Part shown: positions 1 through 5,376 of the stretch, piece after piece
Position numbering within the stretch: the stretch's first letter is position 1
Layout of the letters: each line of letters begins with the position of its first letter
Assembly: GCA_029287335.1 (NCBI GenBank)
Contig: JARFRI010000254.1
Coordinates: 1-5,376 of the forward strand
Length of the DNA stretch: 5,376 nt
Direction: 5' to 3'
Origin: Phycisphaera sp.
Lineage (GTDB): Bacteria; Planctomycetota; Phycisphaerae; Phycisphaerales; Phycisphaeraceae
The notes under the pieces: generated by a model
What the model was told of the DNA's origin: nothing
The model's input: the letters and a program-made list of their open reading frames with translations, nothing else
Databases searched by the model: none
Position numbers and translations under genes: made by a program

Positions 1-1092
1 ATCGCCATGCAGATGGCCGAGGACCAGTTCAACGCCGGCCAGCTTGGCCTGGCGCAGAAGAGCATCGAAGATGCCATGGTCAAGGACATGGAAAACCCGC
101 AGCTCTGGATGATGGGCGGGCGGATCGCGCTGGAAAAATCTGAATTGGAAACCGCCTACCAGCGCCTGGCCAAAGCCATCGAGTACGGGGAAGAACGCGA
201 GAACTACAGTCAGAAAGACAAGGCCAAGCCGTACTACTTCCAGGGCATCATCGATCAGCGTTGGCAGCGTTACGACTCGGCCAAAGAGAAGTACAACCTG
301 GCCTACGAACGCGACCCGGAGAACGTCGCCTACTTCCTGGCCAACATCGAGATGCTCGTGCAGCTGGACAAGCTCACCGAAGCGACCAACCAGCTTGAAA
401 GCAAGACGTCTTACTTTGATCAGAACGCGACCGTCCGCGCCTTGCTGGGCCATGTGTACCGCCGACAAGGCAACCACGAGAAGGCCGCGATGTGGTTCAA
501 GCAGGCTTCGATGCTCGCGCCCGAAGATATGAAGCTCAAGGAAGAAGTCGCCCGCGCGCAGATGGAAGTCGGGCGCTATGGCGAGGCCACACGCGGGCTC
601 AGCGAACTGATCAAAACCGAATATGGCACCAAGCGCACCGACCTGCACCGCCTGCTCGCAGAGGGCCTGGTCAAGGCTGGCAAGCTCCACGAGGCCAAAG
701 AACAGTACAACACACTGACCAACCTCGACCCCACCTCGATCCACGACTGGTCCAAACTTGGCGAGTTGTCGTACCGCCTGGGCGATGAAGGCACCGCGTT
801 GCAAGCGGCCAACCGCCTGATCAATCTCGCGCCTGACGACCACCGCGGCTACCTGCTGGCGGGGATGGTGTGGAACAAGCGTGACCGCCTGGATCGGGCG
901 CTGAGCATGTTTGATCGTGCGGCTGAACTGTCCCCGACCGACACGACCCCGCTGATCCTGCGCGGTATTGCTTTGCAAAAGAACGAGCGACCCGCCGCCG
1001 CGGCCGACGCCTACAAGCAGGCGCTATCGATCGATCCTGAAAACAAGCGTGCCCAGCACCTGCTCTCCAGCGTGACCGAAGGACTGCGCTGA
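1..1092 (+). CDS. TPR-repeat protein, 5'-truncated by window edge
   Basis: The frame is open from base 1 and ends at TGA 1090-1092. ATGs at 7 and 13 are possible starts, but no ribosome site is visible and the first TPR helix begins at once with no leader, so the real start probably lies upstream. Counting from the ATG at 7 there are 361 residues, almost all tetratricopeptide repeats. I see about ten units, at roughly 2-30, 31-60, 74-106, 107-140, 141-174, 175-205, 211-244, 245-278, 279-312 and 313-346. The clearest are the last four, each ending in a DP or AP turn (for example ALSIDPEN). TPR superhelices bind partner proteins and no catalytic motif is visible. A role as an assembly or pilotin-like factor for the downstream pilus/secretion genes is suggested only by proximity, and the terminator between them argues for a separate transcript. 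Any signal peptide or N-terminal domain lies outside the window. The family call is firm; the function is unknown. Confidence 0.9.
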   Translation: MAMQMAEDQFNAGQLGLAQKSIEDAMVKDMENPQLWMMGGRIALEKSELETAYQRLAKAIEYGEERENYSQKDKAKPYYFQGIIDQRWQRYDSAKEKYNLAYERDPENVAYFLANIEMLVQLDKLTEATNQLESKTSYFDQNATVRALLGHVYRRQGNHEKAAMWFKQASMLAPEDMKLKEEVARAQMEVGRYGEATRGLSELIKTEYGTKRTDLHRLLAEGLVKAGKLHEAKEQYNTLTNLDPTSIHDWSKLGELSYRLGDEGTALQAANRLINLAPDDHRGYLLAGMVWNKRDRLDRALSMFDRAAELSPTDTTPLILRGIALQKNERPAAAADAYKQALSIDPENKRAQHLLSSVTEGLR

Positions 1093-1125
1093 GGCGTTTT
1101 CTCGGACGGACAACTTGAGACCCAT

Positions 1126-1155
1126 AACGGCGATTCTTAAAAGATCGCCGTTTTT
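1126..1155 (+). terminator. Intrinsic terminator after the TPR gene
   Basis: A perfect 9-bp stem pairs AACGGCGAT (1126-1134) with ATCGCCGTT (1144-1152) around a 9-base loop. The stem runs directly into a T tract (1151-1155). It begins 33 bases after the TPR stop codon. This is a textbook Rho-independent terminator and separates the TPR gene from the receiver-STAS-ATPase-platform cluster. The lower strand has only a two-A equivalent of the tract, so it probably works in the plus direction only. Confidence 0.88.
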
Positions 1156-1156
1156 C

Positions 1157-1271
1157 TATGCGTCTTAACCGGGCACTCTGCCTGACCGACATAAACGGTA
1201 GACGTAGACCCCAACTGGGGGGAACTGCGCGTGTGTAACCGCCTTATGTATTCGAGGCAGAGAAGGCAACT
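1157..1271 (+). promoter_or_regulatory. Presumed promoter/leader region of the four-gene cluster
   Basis: This is the only non-coding stretch between the terminator and the receiver gene, so a promoter for the cluster is expected here (inference). I see no convincing sigma-70 pair; the best box, CTGACC near 1182, has no good -10 at proper spacing. Two small structures stand out. One is a direct tandem hexamer GTAGAC at 1198-1203 and 1204-1209. The other is a short hairpin with a CCCC/GGGG stem (1209-1212 with 1217-1220) and loop AACT. Either could be an operator or leader structure, or chance. No ORF with a credible start fills this stretch. Confidence 0.35.
1261..1266 (+). promoter_or_regulatory. 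Ribosome binding site of the receiver gene
   Basis: AGAAGG sits 5 bases before the ATG at 1272 and supports that start. Nothing comparable precedes other in-frame starts. Confidence 0.65.
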
Positions 1272-1646
1272 ATGAGCCGACCACGCATCCTTGTCGTTGA
1301 TGACGAACAGCACATTGTCAGCCTGCTGTCGATGACCCTGCGCAAAGCGGGCTACGAAATCGTCTCCGCCAATAGTGGTCAGAAGGCGCTGCAACTCATC
1401 GAGTTGTTTGAGTTCAAACTCGTCATCCTCGACCACTCGATGCCCGGCATGGACGGGATCGAACTATCCAAGAAGATCGATGTCGATATCCCCGTCATGA
1501 TGATTACCTCACGGCCACAGATCCTCAAAGAAACCGTACACCGTATCCAAGACGTGATGCACAAGCCGTTCAGTCCACGCGAGGTAACGGCAAAAGTTGA
1601 GACACTGATCGGCCCGGGCAACCCTCCGAAGGAGCAACGCGCATGA
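1272..1646 (+). CDS. Single-domain response regulator (CheY-like receiver)
   Basis: This 124-residue protein is a complete receiver domain with no DNA-binding or enzymatic output domain. After MSRPRILVVDDE come the acidic pocket D10/D11 and the phospho-acceptor D54 (in VILDHSMPGMDG). The switch Thr is T79 (MMITS) and the conserved Lys is K98 (HKPF). All catalytic positions are intact, so phosphorylation by a histidine kinase is expected. The aromatic switch residue, normally three positions before the Lys, is V95 here. Such stand-alone receivers act by protein-protein contact or as phosphorelay intermediates. The start at 1272 has a good ribosome site. The stop overlaps the next ATG (ATGA, 4 bases), so translation is probably coupled to the STAS gene. 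No cognate kinase is in the window. The family call is very secure. A role in controlling the neighbouring motor ATPase is inferred from the gene order. Confidence 0.93.
   Translation: MSRPRILVVDDEQHIVSLLSMTLRKAGYEIVSANSGQKALQLIELFEFKLVILDHSMPGMDGIELSKKIDVDIPVMMITSRPQILKETVHRIQDVMHKPFSPREVTAKVETLIGPGNPPKEQRA
1628..1634 (+). promoter_or_regulatory. Strong Shine-Dalgarno of the STAS gene, inside the receiver gene
   Basis: GAAGGAG lies 8 bases before the ATG at 1643, within the last codons of the receiver gene. It fixes the STAS start at the overlapping ATGA rather than at an internal ATG. It is the best ribosome site in the window, so the STAS protein may be made at a higher rate than its neighbours. 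Confidence 0.8.
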
Positions 1647-1993
1647 AGATTTCATTTGAAGATAAAGGCCCGGTCACCGTGTTCTCGATCGATGGCGACC
1701 TCTCGGTCGATGAGGCCGACCGCTTCCAACGCGAAGCGCTGCAGCGCATCGACAAAGACGTTCGCGATTTCGTCCTCGACCTCGGGTCGCTGGACTTTAT
1801 CGACTCGCGTGGCCTGGAGTCGCTGCTCTGGCTGCAGGAAAAATGCAACGAGCTACTGGGCCAGGTCTGCCTCGCCGCCTGCCCCGAGCACATCTACAAA
1901 GTGCTCCAAGTGACTCGGCTGAATACCCGCTTTAACTGCCACCCCGATATCGATACCGCGGTCACGTCCCTGGGACATACAGGCCTGGAATAA
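1643..1993 (+). CDS. STAS-domain protein (anti-sigma-factor antagonist type, SpoIIAA-like)
   Basis: The 116 residues form a single STAS domain. The N-terminal strands (TVFSIDGDLSVDEADRF) match the start of anti-anti-sigma factors. The loop FIDSRGLESL (52-61) is the family signature containing the phosphorylatable Ser, here S55, equivalent to the DSSGL/DSRGL serine of SpoIIAA proteins. In partner switching an HPK/GHKL-type kinase phosphorylates this Ser and a PP2C phosphatase restores binding. Neither enzyme is in the window. The gene overlaps the receiver by 4 bases and is followed 34 bases later by the ATPase, so all three are probably co-transcribed. The target need not be a sigma factor, since related STAS proteins regulate motility and biofilm partners directly. 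Cysteines 68, 76, 80 and 99 are unusually many for the size but show no metal-site spacing. The family is secure; the partner is unknown. Confidence 0.9.
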   Translation: MKISFEDKGPVTVFSIDGDLSVDEADRFQREALQRIDKDVRDFVLDLGSLDFIDSRGLESLLWLQEKCNELLGQVCLAACPEHIYKVLQVTRLNTRFNCHPDIDTAVTSLGHTGLE

Positions 1994-2027
1994 GCAGCCC
2001 GCGGTATCCAAGCACGAAGCCAATACG

Positions 2028-3761
2028 ATGCAAGACGCCAATACACCCCCTACGACCCCCGTCCGAGTCGGCGACCTCCTGGTCGATCGCGGGATGATCT
2101 CGCCCGAACAGCTATCGGAGGCGCTGGATTATCAGCGCAAGTCCGACGGCCGAAAGCTCCTGGGTAATGTGCTGGTCGAACTTGGCTTTGTCAGCAGCGA
2201 CCAGGTGATGGAAGCCGTGGCCGACAGCTACGGCGTGCCGTTTGCCAAGATCGATTCGTCGATGGTGGACCCGTCACTTTCGGAACAGTTGCCCCTTGAG
2301 TTCTGTGAGAAGCAGTGTGTCGTCCCGATGTTCCTGGTCGAGGGCCGACTGACCGTCGCGGTGAGTGATCCGGCGAACGTGTTTCTGGCCGAAGAAATTA
2401 CCCGGATGACGGACCTGAAGGTCCAACTCGTCGCCGCGACGGGTGAAGATATCCGCAATGTGCTCGCGGGGATGCGACAGAGCGAGGCCGATGTCTTCGT
2501 CATTGATGGTGCCAGCGACAGCCTAGACATCGACGTGATGGAAACCGTGTCGGCGCACAGCATCGACGTGTCCGATCCGTCGGCCGGGGCTGACGACTCG
2601 CCGGTCATCAAGCTGGTCAACTACATCATCCTCAGCGCGGTGCGTGAGTCGGCCAGTGACATCCACATCGAGCCGGACGACGGCACGCTGCGTGTCCGTT
2701 ATCGCGTCGATGGTCGGCTGTACGAAAAAATCGAGCCGCCGTACCACATGCTCGCCTCGCTGGTATCGCGCATCAAGATCATGGCCTCGCTGGACATCTC
2801 TGAGCGGCGTATCCCGCAGGACGGCGCGATCACCATCCGCGTCGATAACCGGCAGATCGACCTGCGCGTCTCGACCATGCCCGGCAAGTTCGGCGAAAAG
2901 GTCGTCATGCGTATCGTCGACCAGAAAAACGCGGTCGCAAACCTGGACCAGCTCGGCTTCTCCGACCACATGCTCAAGACCCTGCGCATGCTCATTAACC
3001 AGCCTAACGGCGTCGTGCTCGTCACCGGGCCGACCGGCTCGGGTAAGTCGACCACGCTCTACGGCGCACTGGCTGAGATCAACCGCGACGACATCAACAT
3101 CAGCACCGTCGAAAACCCCGTCGAATACAACCTCGCGGGCATCAACCAGTTCCAGACCCACGACAAAGCGGGCTTCACCTTTGCGACCGCGCTCCGCGCG
3201 CTGCTTCGGCAAGACCCGGATGTCGTGATGCTCGGCGAGATCCGCGACCAGGAGACCGCAAAGATCGCGACCCAGGCCGCACTCACCGGCCACATGGTCC
3301 TCTCGACCCTGCACACCAACGACGCGCCCTCTGCTGTCACACGGCTGATCAACGTCGGTGTCGAGCCCTACCTCGTGGCGGCGGCGCTGCGCGGCGTATT
3401 GGCTCAGCGGCTAGTCCGGAAGATCTGCAGCCACTGTGCCATGCCCGCGACGTATGACGACAAAGACAAGCGCATCCTCGAGCACTTGGCCAACGAGGGC
3501 TACGAGATCACCGAGACGCTCAAGGGCGCGGGCTGTAAGAAGTGTCGCAACACGGGCTTTGCCGGGCGGATGGGTTTGTATGAAATCTTCGTGCCCGACG
3601 CGGCGTGTCTGGACGCGGTGAGCAAGGGCGCGAGCCTGCAAGAGATCCGCATGCTCGCTGGACAGGGCTCGCAGTATGTCACGCTCAAAGAAGACGGCAT
3701 CACGAAGATGATGGCCGGCATGACCACGCTACAGGAGGTGTTCAAGGTCGTCGCGGTGTAA
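2028..3761 (+). CDS. GspE/PilB-family type II secretion / type IV pilus assembly ATPase
   Basis: This 577-residue cytoplasmic hexameric motor ATPase powers pilin or pseudopilin polymerisation. Residues 13-70 resemble the MshEN/T2SSE N-terminal domain, with two related halves starting RVGDLL and LGNVLV; the rest of the N-domain runs to about 150. An acidic Ser/Asp-rich linker (about 151-190) follows, then the N2 domain with ASDIHIEP (D211-P216). The core motifs are Walker A GPTGSGKS (334-341), an Asp box reading TVENPVEY (360-367), Walker B DPDVVMLGE (396-404) and the His box GHMVLSTLHTND (421-432). A zinc site is formed by C467-x2-C470 and C503-x2-C506. The zinc site and length fit GspE/PilB and argue against the retraction ATPase PilT. 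STTLY after the P-loop and the QTQ-like region look GspE/MshE-like, so pilB versus gspE is unresolved. The ATG at 2028 has only a weak ribosome site (GAAG at 2016-2019). Complete and intact. Confidence 0.95.
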   Translation: MQDANTPPTTPVRVGDLLVDRGMISPEQLSEALDYQRKSDGRKLLGNVLVELGFVSSDQVMEAVADSYGVPFAKIDSSMVDPSLSEQLPLEFCEKQCVVPMFLVEGRLTVAVSDPANVFLAEEITRMTDLKVQLVAATGEDIRNVLAGMRQSEADVFVIDGASDSLDIDVMETVSAHSIDVSDPSAGADDSPVIKLVNYIILSAVRESASDIHIEPDDGTLRVRYRVDGRLYEKIEPPYHMLASLVSRIKIMASLDISERRIPQDGAITIRVDNRQIDLRVSTMPGKFGEKVVMRIVDQKNAVANLDQLGFSDHMLKTLRMLINQPNGVVLVTGPTGSGKSTTLYGALAEINRDDINISTVENPVEYNLAGINQFQTHDKAGFTFATALRALLRQDPDVVMLGEIRDQETAKIATQAALTGHMVLSTLHTNDAPSAVTRLINVGVEPYLVAAALRGVLAQRLVRKICSHCAMPATYDDKDKRILEHLANEGYEITETLKGAGCKKCRNTGFAGRMGLYEIFVPDAACLDAVSKGASLQEIRMLAGQGSQYVTLKEDGITKMMAGMTTLQEVFKVVAV

Positions 3762-3776
3762 CGCCACGGCACTTGG

Positions 3777-5090
3777 ATGATGGCACAGTTCCAGTACAAA
3801 GCGAGAGACGGCCGAGGCCAGCTCAACACCGGGACCATCGCAGCGCCCAGCGCGTCGCAGGCCGGGGCCATGCTGCGCGGGCAGGGCATGTTTGTTGTCG
3901 CGGTGCAGGAGGCGGTGGGCAAGGCCGCCAAAGCCGCTCGCCCGGCCAACACCCCGCAGGCCGAATCGAAAGCAAGCGCCAAACCCTACGCCAAGCCGAG
4001 CGATAAGGACGCGGACGACGATGATTGGGAGCCCAACGTCGGCCGACAGAAGATCCGTCGGCAGGATGTCATCACCTTCGCCCACCAACTGGCGGTGATG
4101 GTCGATACCGGCGTGTCGATCAGCGAGGCGCTGTCCTGCTGTGCCGACCAGTCCGAGAGTGATGGGTTCAAAAAGGTCTTGCAGGAAGTCGCCGACGAAG
4201 TGCGTGGCGGACGAGAATTGTCAGCGGCCTTAAGTCTGCACGAAAAAGTCTTTCCCTCGGTCATGGTCTCGCTGGTCCGCGCCAGCGAGATGTCCGGCAC
4301 GATGGGCAAGATGCTCGACCGCATCAGCAAGTACATGGCCAAAGAAGCCGTGACCTCGCGCAAGATCAAGAGCGCGCTGACCTACCCCGCGATCATGATC
4401 ACCGCGGTGCTGATCATTACCAGTGGCCTGCTGCTGTTTGTTTTGCCGCGCTTTGCGTCGATCTACTCGAACCGTGGCGCGGCGCTACCCGCACCGACGC
4501 AGCTACTCATGGGCCTGAGCAACAGCGTGCAGACGTACTGGTGGGCCTACCTGCTGGTAGTCGCCGGGCTGATTGCGACGGGCGTGATGGGCTTTACGAC
4601 CGAGACGGGCCGACGCATCACCGATAAGCTCAAGCTCAACGTGCCGATCATTGGCCCACTGTTCCGCAAGCTGTACATCACGCGCTCGATGCGCACGATG
4701 GGCACGATGATTGAGGCGGGCGTGCCGATCCTGGACATGATCCCGATCGTACGGTCAGTCACGAACAACTGCGAGTACGAGCTGTTTTGGGACGACGTTG
4801 ATCAGCGCCTGCGCAACGGCTCGCAGCTCTCCGCCCCGTTCTTTTCAAACGATCTGATCCCGCGCAGCGTCGCGCAGATGATCTTCGCGGGCGAGAAGTC
4901 CGGCCGACTGGGCGATGTCATGTACAAGGTCGCTGAGTACACCGAAGAAGAGTTCGACGAACAGGTCAAGGCCGCGACGTCTTACATCGAGCCGGCGATG
5001 GTCGTGACACTGGGCGCGATCATCGGCTTCGTCGCGATCGCGCTGCTGCTGCCGATCTTCCAGGTCTCCAAAGTCGCCTCGGGCGGGTAA
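3777..5090 (+). CDS. GspF/PilC-family inner-membrane platform protein
   Basis: This 437-residue polytopic protein anchors the motor ATPase to the pseudopilus/pilus base. A small N-terminal domain (about 5-45, FQYKARDGRG...) is followed by a polar Ala/Lys/Pro then Asp-rich linker (about 48-88). Two homologous T2SSF domains follow. The first spans about 98-228, with FAHQLAVMVDTGV, the ASEMSG motif (E171) and LTYPAIM. The second spans about 300-430, with MRTMGTMIEAGVPIL and AGEKSG (E373). Three membrane segments are visible, at about 205-226, 255-273 and 406-428, the usual number for the family. The second half (IEPAMVVTLGAIIG, LLLPIF) is typical of PilC. It starts 15 bases after the ATPase stop, as expected for a co-translated pair. 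Two adjacent ATGs (3777 and 3780) are possible starts, with no clear ribosome site, so the exact first residue is uncertain. Length is slightly above the usual 400 or so because of the linker. Complete. Confidence 0.94.
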   Translation: MMAQFQYKARDGRGQLNTGTIAAPSASQAGAMLRGQGMFVVAVQEAVGKAAKAARPANTPQAESKASAKPYAKPSDKDADDDDWEPNVGRQKIRRQDVITFAHQLAVMVDTGVSISEALSCCADQSESDGFKKVLQEVADEVRGGRELSAALSLHEKVFPSVMVSLVRASEMSGTMGKMLDRISKYMAKEAVTSRKIKSALTYPAIMITAVLIITSGLLLFVLPRFASIYSNRGAALPAPTQLLMGLSNSVQTYWWAYLLVVAGLIATGVMGFTTETGRRITDKLKLNVPIIGPLFRKLYITRSMRTMGTMIEAGVPILDMIPIVRSVTNNCEYELFWDDVDQRLRNGSQLSAPFFSNDLIPRSVAQMIFAGEKSGRLGDVMYKVAEYTEEEFDEQVKAATSYIEPAMVVTLGAIIGFVAIALLLPIFQVSKVASGG

Positions 5091-5112
5091 GTAATCAATA
5101 AGTTTTCAGTAT

Positions 5113-5215
5113 GGGTGCCACTCAACTGCCCGAAGGGCTGCTGAGTGCTCACTGCTCTTGGCAAGTCCAGATAAGATCGGCACACAGCAGGCCTTCGGCC
5201 AGTTGTGTGGCACCC
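5113..5215. repeat. Structured intergenic element with 9-bp inverted ends (REP/MITE-like)
   Basis: GGGTGCCAC (5113-5121) and GTGGCACCC (5207-5215) are perfect inverted ends of a 103-base element. Inside is hairpin 1: CACTCA (5119-5124) with TGAGTG (5142-5147), capped by GCCC-GAA-GGGC (5128-5138). Hairpin 2 pairs ACACA (5182-5186) with TGTGT (5204-5208) and GGCC with GGCC (5190-5193/5197-5200) around TTC. A weak middle arm has CTG...CAG with CTT-GGC-AAG (5152-5170). If the ends pair as GGGTGC/GCACCC, the whole can fold as a four-arm cloverleaf-like shape. It fills the gap between two convergent genes and is not followed by a T tract on either strand, so it is not a standard terminator. I see no ORF with a credible start and no target-site duplication. 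The GTGCCAC ends resemble repeats I recall from planctomycete genomes, which I could not check. Confidence 0.55.
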
Positions 5216-5233
5216 CCAATCAAAAAAACTACC

Positions 5234-5376
5234 TTACAAATCAAAATCAACCGTGATCGTCCGCGTGGCGAGGTCGATCGACTCGACCGAAGCGAACGGG
5301 ATCTTGTTCGCCAGCGCGCGGATGTCTTTGATGTTCGTCACCTCGAGCTTGATCTCGCGCGGGTTGGGCGATTGCA
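5234..5376 (-). CDS. C-terminal end of an unrecognised minus-strand protein
   Basis: Reading the lower strand from 5374 leftwards gives 46 residues ending in TAA at 5236-5234. They include REIKLEVTNIKDIRALANK (6-24) and end ITVDFDL. The other two lower-strand frames are interrupted or low in plausibility. The residue mix, with alternating hydrophobics typical of a strand-helix-strand alpha/beta fold, looks like real coding, and the wobble bases are GC-rich like the neighbours. The 5' part lies beyond the window. I do not recognise the family. It converges on the platform-protein gene, so it belongs to a separate transcript. A run of seven T on its strand (5228-5222) begins 6 bases past the stop, but no strong hairpin precedes it, so termination there is uncertain. 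Confidence 0.6.
   Translation of the reverse strand, partial: QSPNPREIKLEVTNIKDIRALANKIPFASVESIDLATRTITVDFDL

Noticed and set aside
821..1192. Minus-strand frame spanning the TPR gene end and the terminator
   Set aside because: It is Arg/Ser-rich shadow sequence, has no domain, and runs across the terminator hairpin.
1182..1210. Possible sigma-70 promoter (CTGACC with TAGACC at 17-base spacing)
   Set aside because: Only 4 of 6 and 3 of 6 consensus bases match, which is no better than chance in this DNA.
2644..3228. 194-residue plus-strand frame inside the ATPase
   Set aside because: It is very rich in Ser/Arg/Thr, typical of an off-frame reading, and fully overlaps a gene with intact catalytic motifs.
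2523..3314. 263-residue minus-strand open frame opposite the ATPase
   Set aside because: It is a shadow of the GspE/PilB gene in GC-rich DNA. The composition is skewed to Asp/Val/Arg, it has no recognisable domain, and the plus frame has every family motif.
3605..4006. Plus-strand frame bridging the ATPase and platform genes
   Set aside because: It overlaps two well-supported genes in another frame, with a low-complexity Arg/Gly composition.
5113..5215. tRNA gene suggested by the cloverleaf-like fold
   Set aside because: There is no T-loop GTTCRA, no 7-base anticodon loop and no correct arm sizes.
5182..5228. Hairpin 2 plus the A run as a terminator
   Set aside because: For plus-strand transcripts the run is A, not T. 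For minus-strand transcripts the T run comes before the hairpin, not after it.
1..5376. CRISPR array, transposase, prophage or defence genes
   Set aside because: No spaced direct repeats and no mobile-element, phage or defence domains are visible in any frame.

Overview
The window looks like a GC-rich chromosomal segment from a Gram-negative-type bacterium. A planctomycete, perhaps of the Phycisphaerae, is my best guess. That guess rests on gene style, on single-domain receiver and STAS proteins beside a GspE/PilB-type ATPase, and on a GTGCCAC-bounded intergenic repeat resembling elements I remember from planctomycete genomes. No rRNA or taxonomic marker is present, so it remains an inference.

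Layout from left to right. (1) The 3' part of a TPR-repeat protein, open at the left edge, ends at 1092. It is followed by a clear intrinsic terminator at 1126-1155. (2) A spacer of about 115 bases with a small CCCC/GGGG hairpin and a tandem hexamer leads into a co-directional four-gene cluster. The cluster is a stand-alone response-regulator receiver (1272-1646), a STAS anti-anti-sigma-type protein overlapping it by 4 bases (1643-1993), a GspE/PilB-type assembly ATPase with an MshEN-like N-terminus (2028-3761), and a GspF/PilC-type platform protein (3777-5090). (3) A 103-base element with inverted ends and internal hairpins (5113-5215) lies between two convergent genes. (4) The C-terminal 46 residues of an unrecognised minus-strand protein reach the right edge.

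The cluster reads as an inner-membrane motor for a type IV pilus or type II secretion system, meaning a hexameric ATPase plus its polytopic membrane anchor. It is preceded by two small signalling proteins that could form a local control module: aspartate phosphorylation on the receiver and serine phosphorylation on the STAS protein. The ATPase carries a plausible c-di-GMP-binding domain, which would add a third input. Pilins, prepilin peptidase, secretin, retraction ATPase, kinases and phosphatases are not in the window, so pilus versus secretion cannot be decided here. The core genes are well-known families. The less ordinary points are the gene order (receiver-STAS-ATPase-platform) and the structured intergenic repeat.
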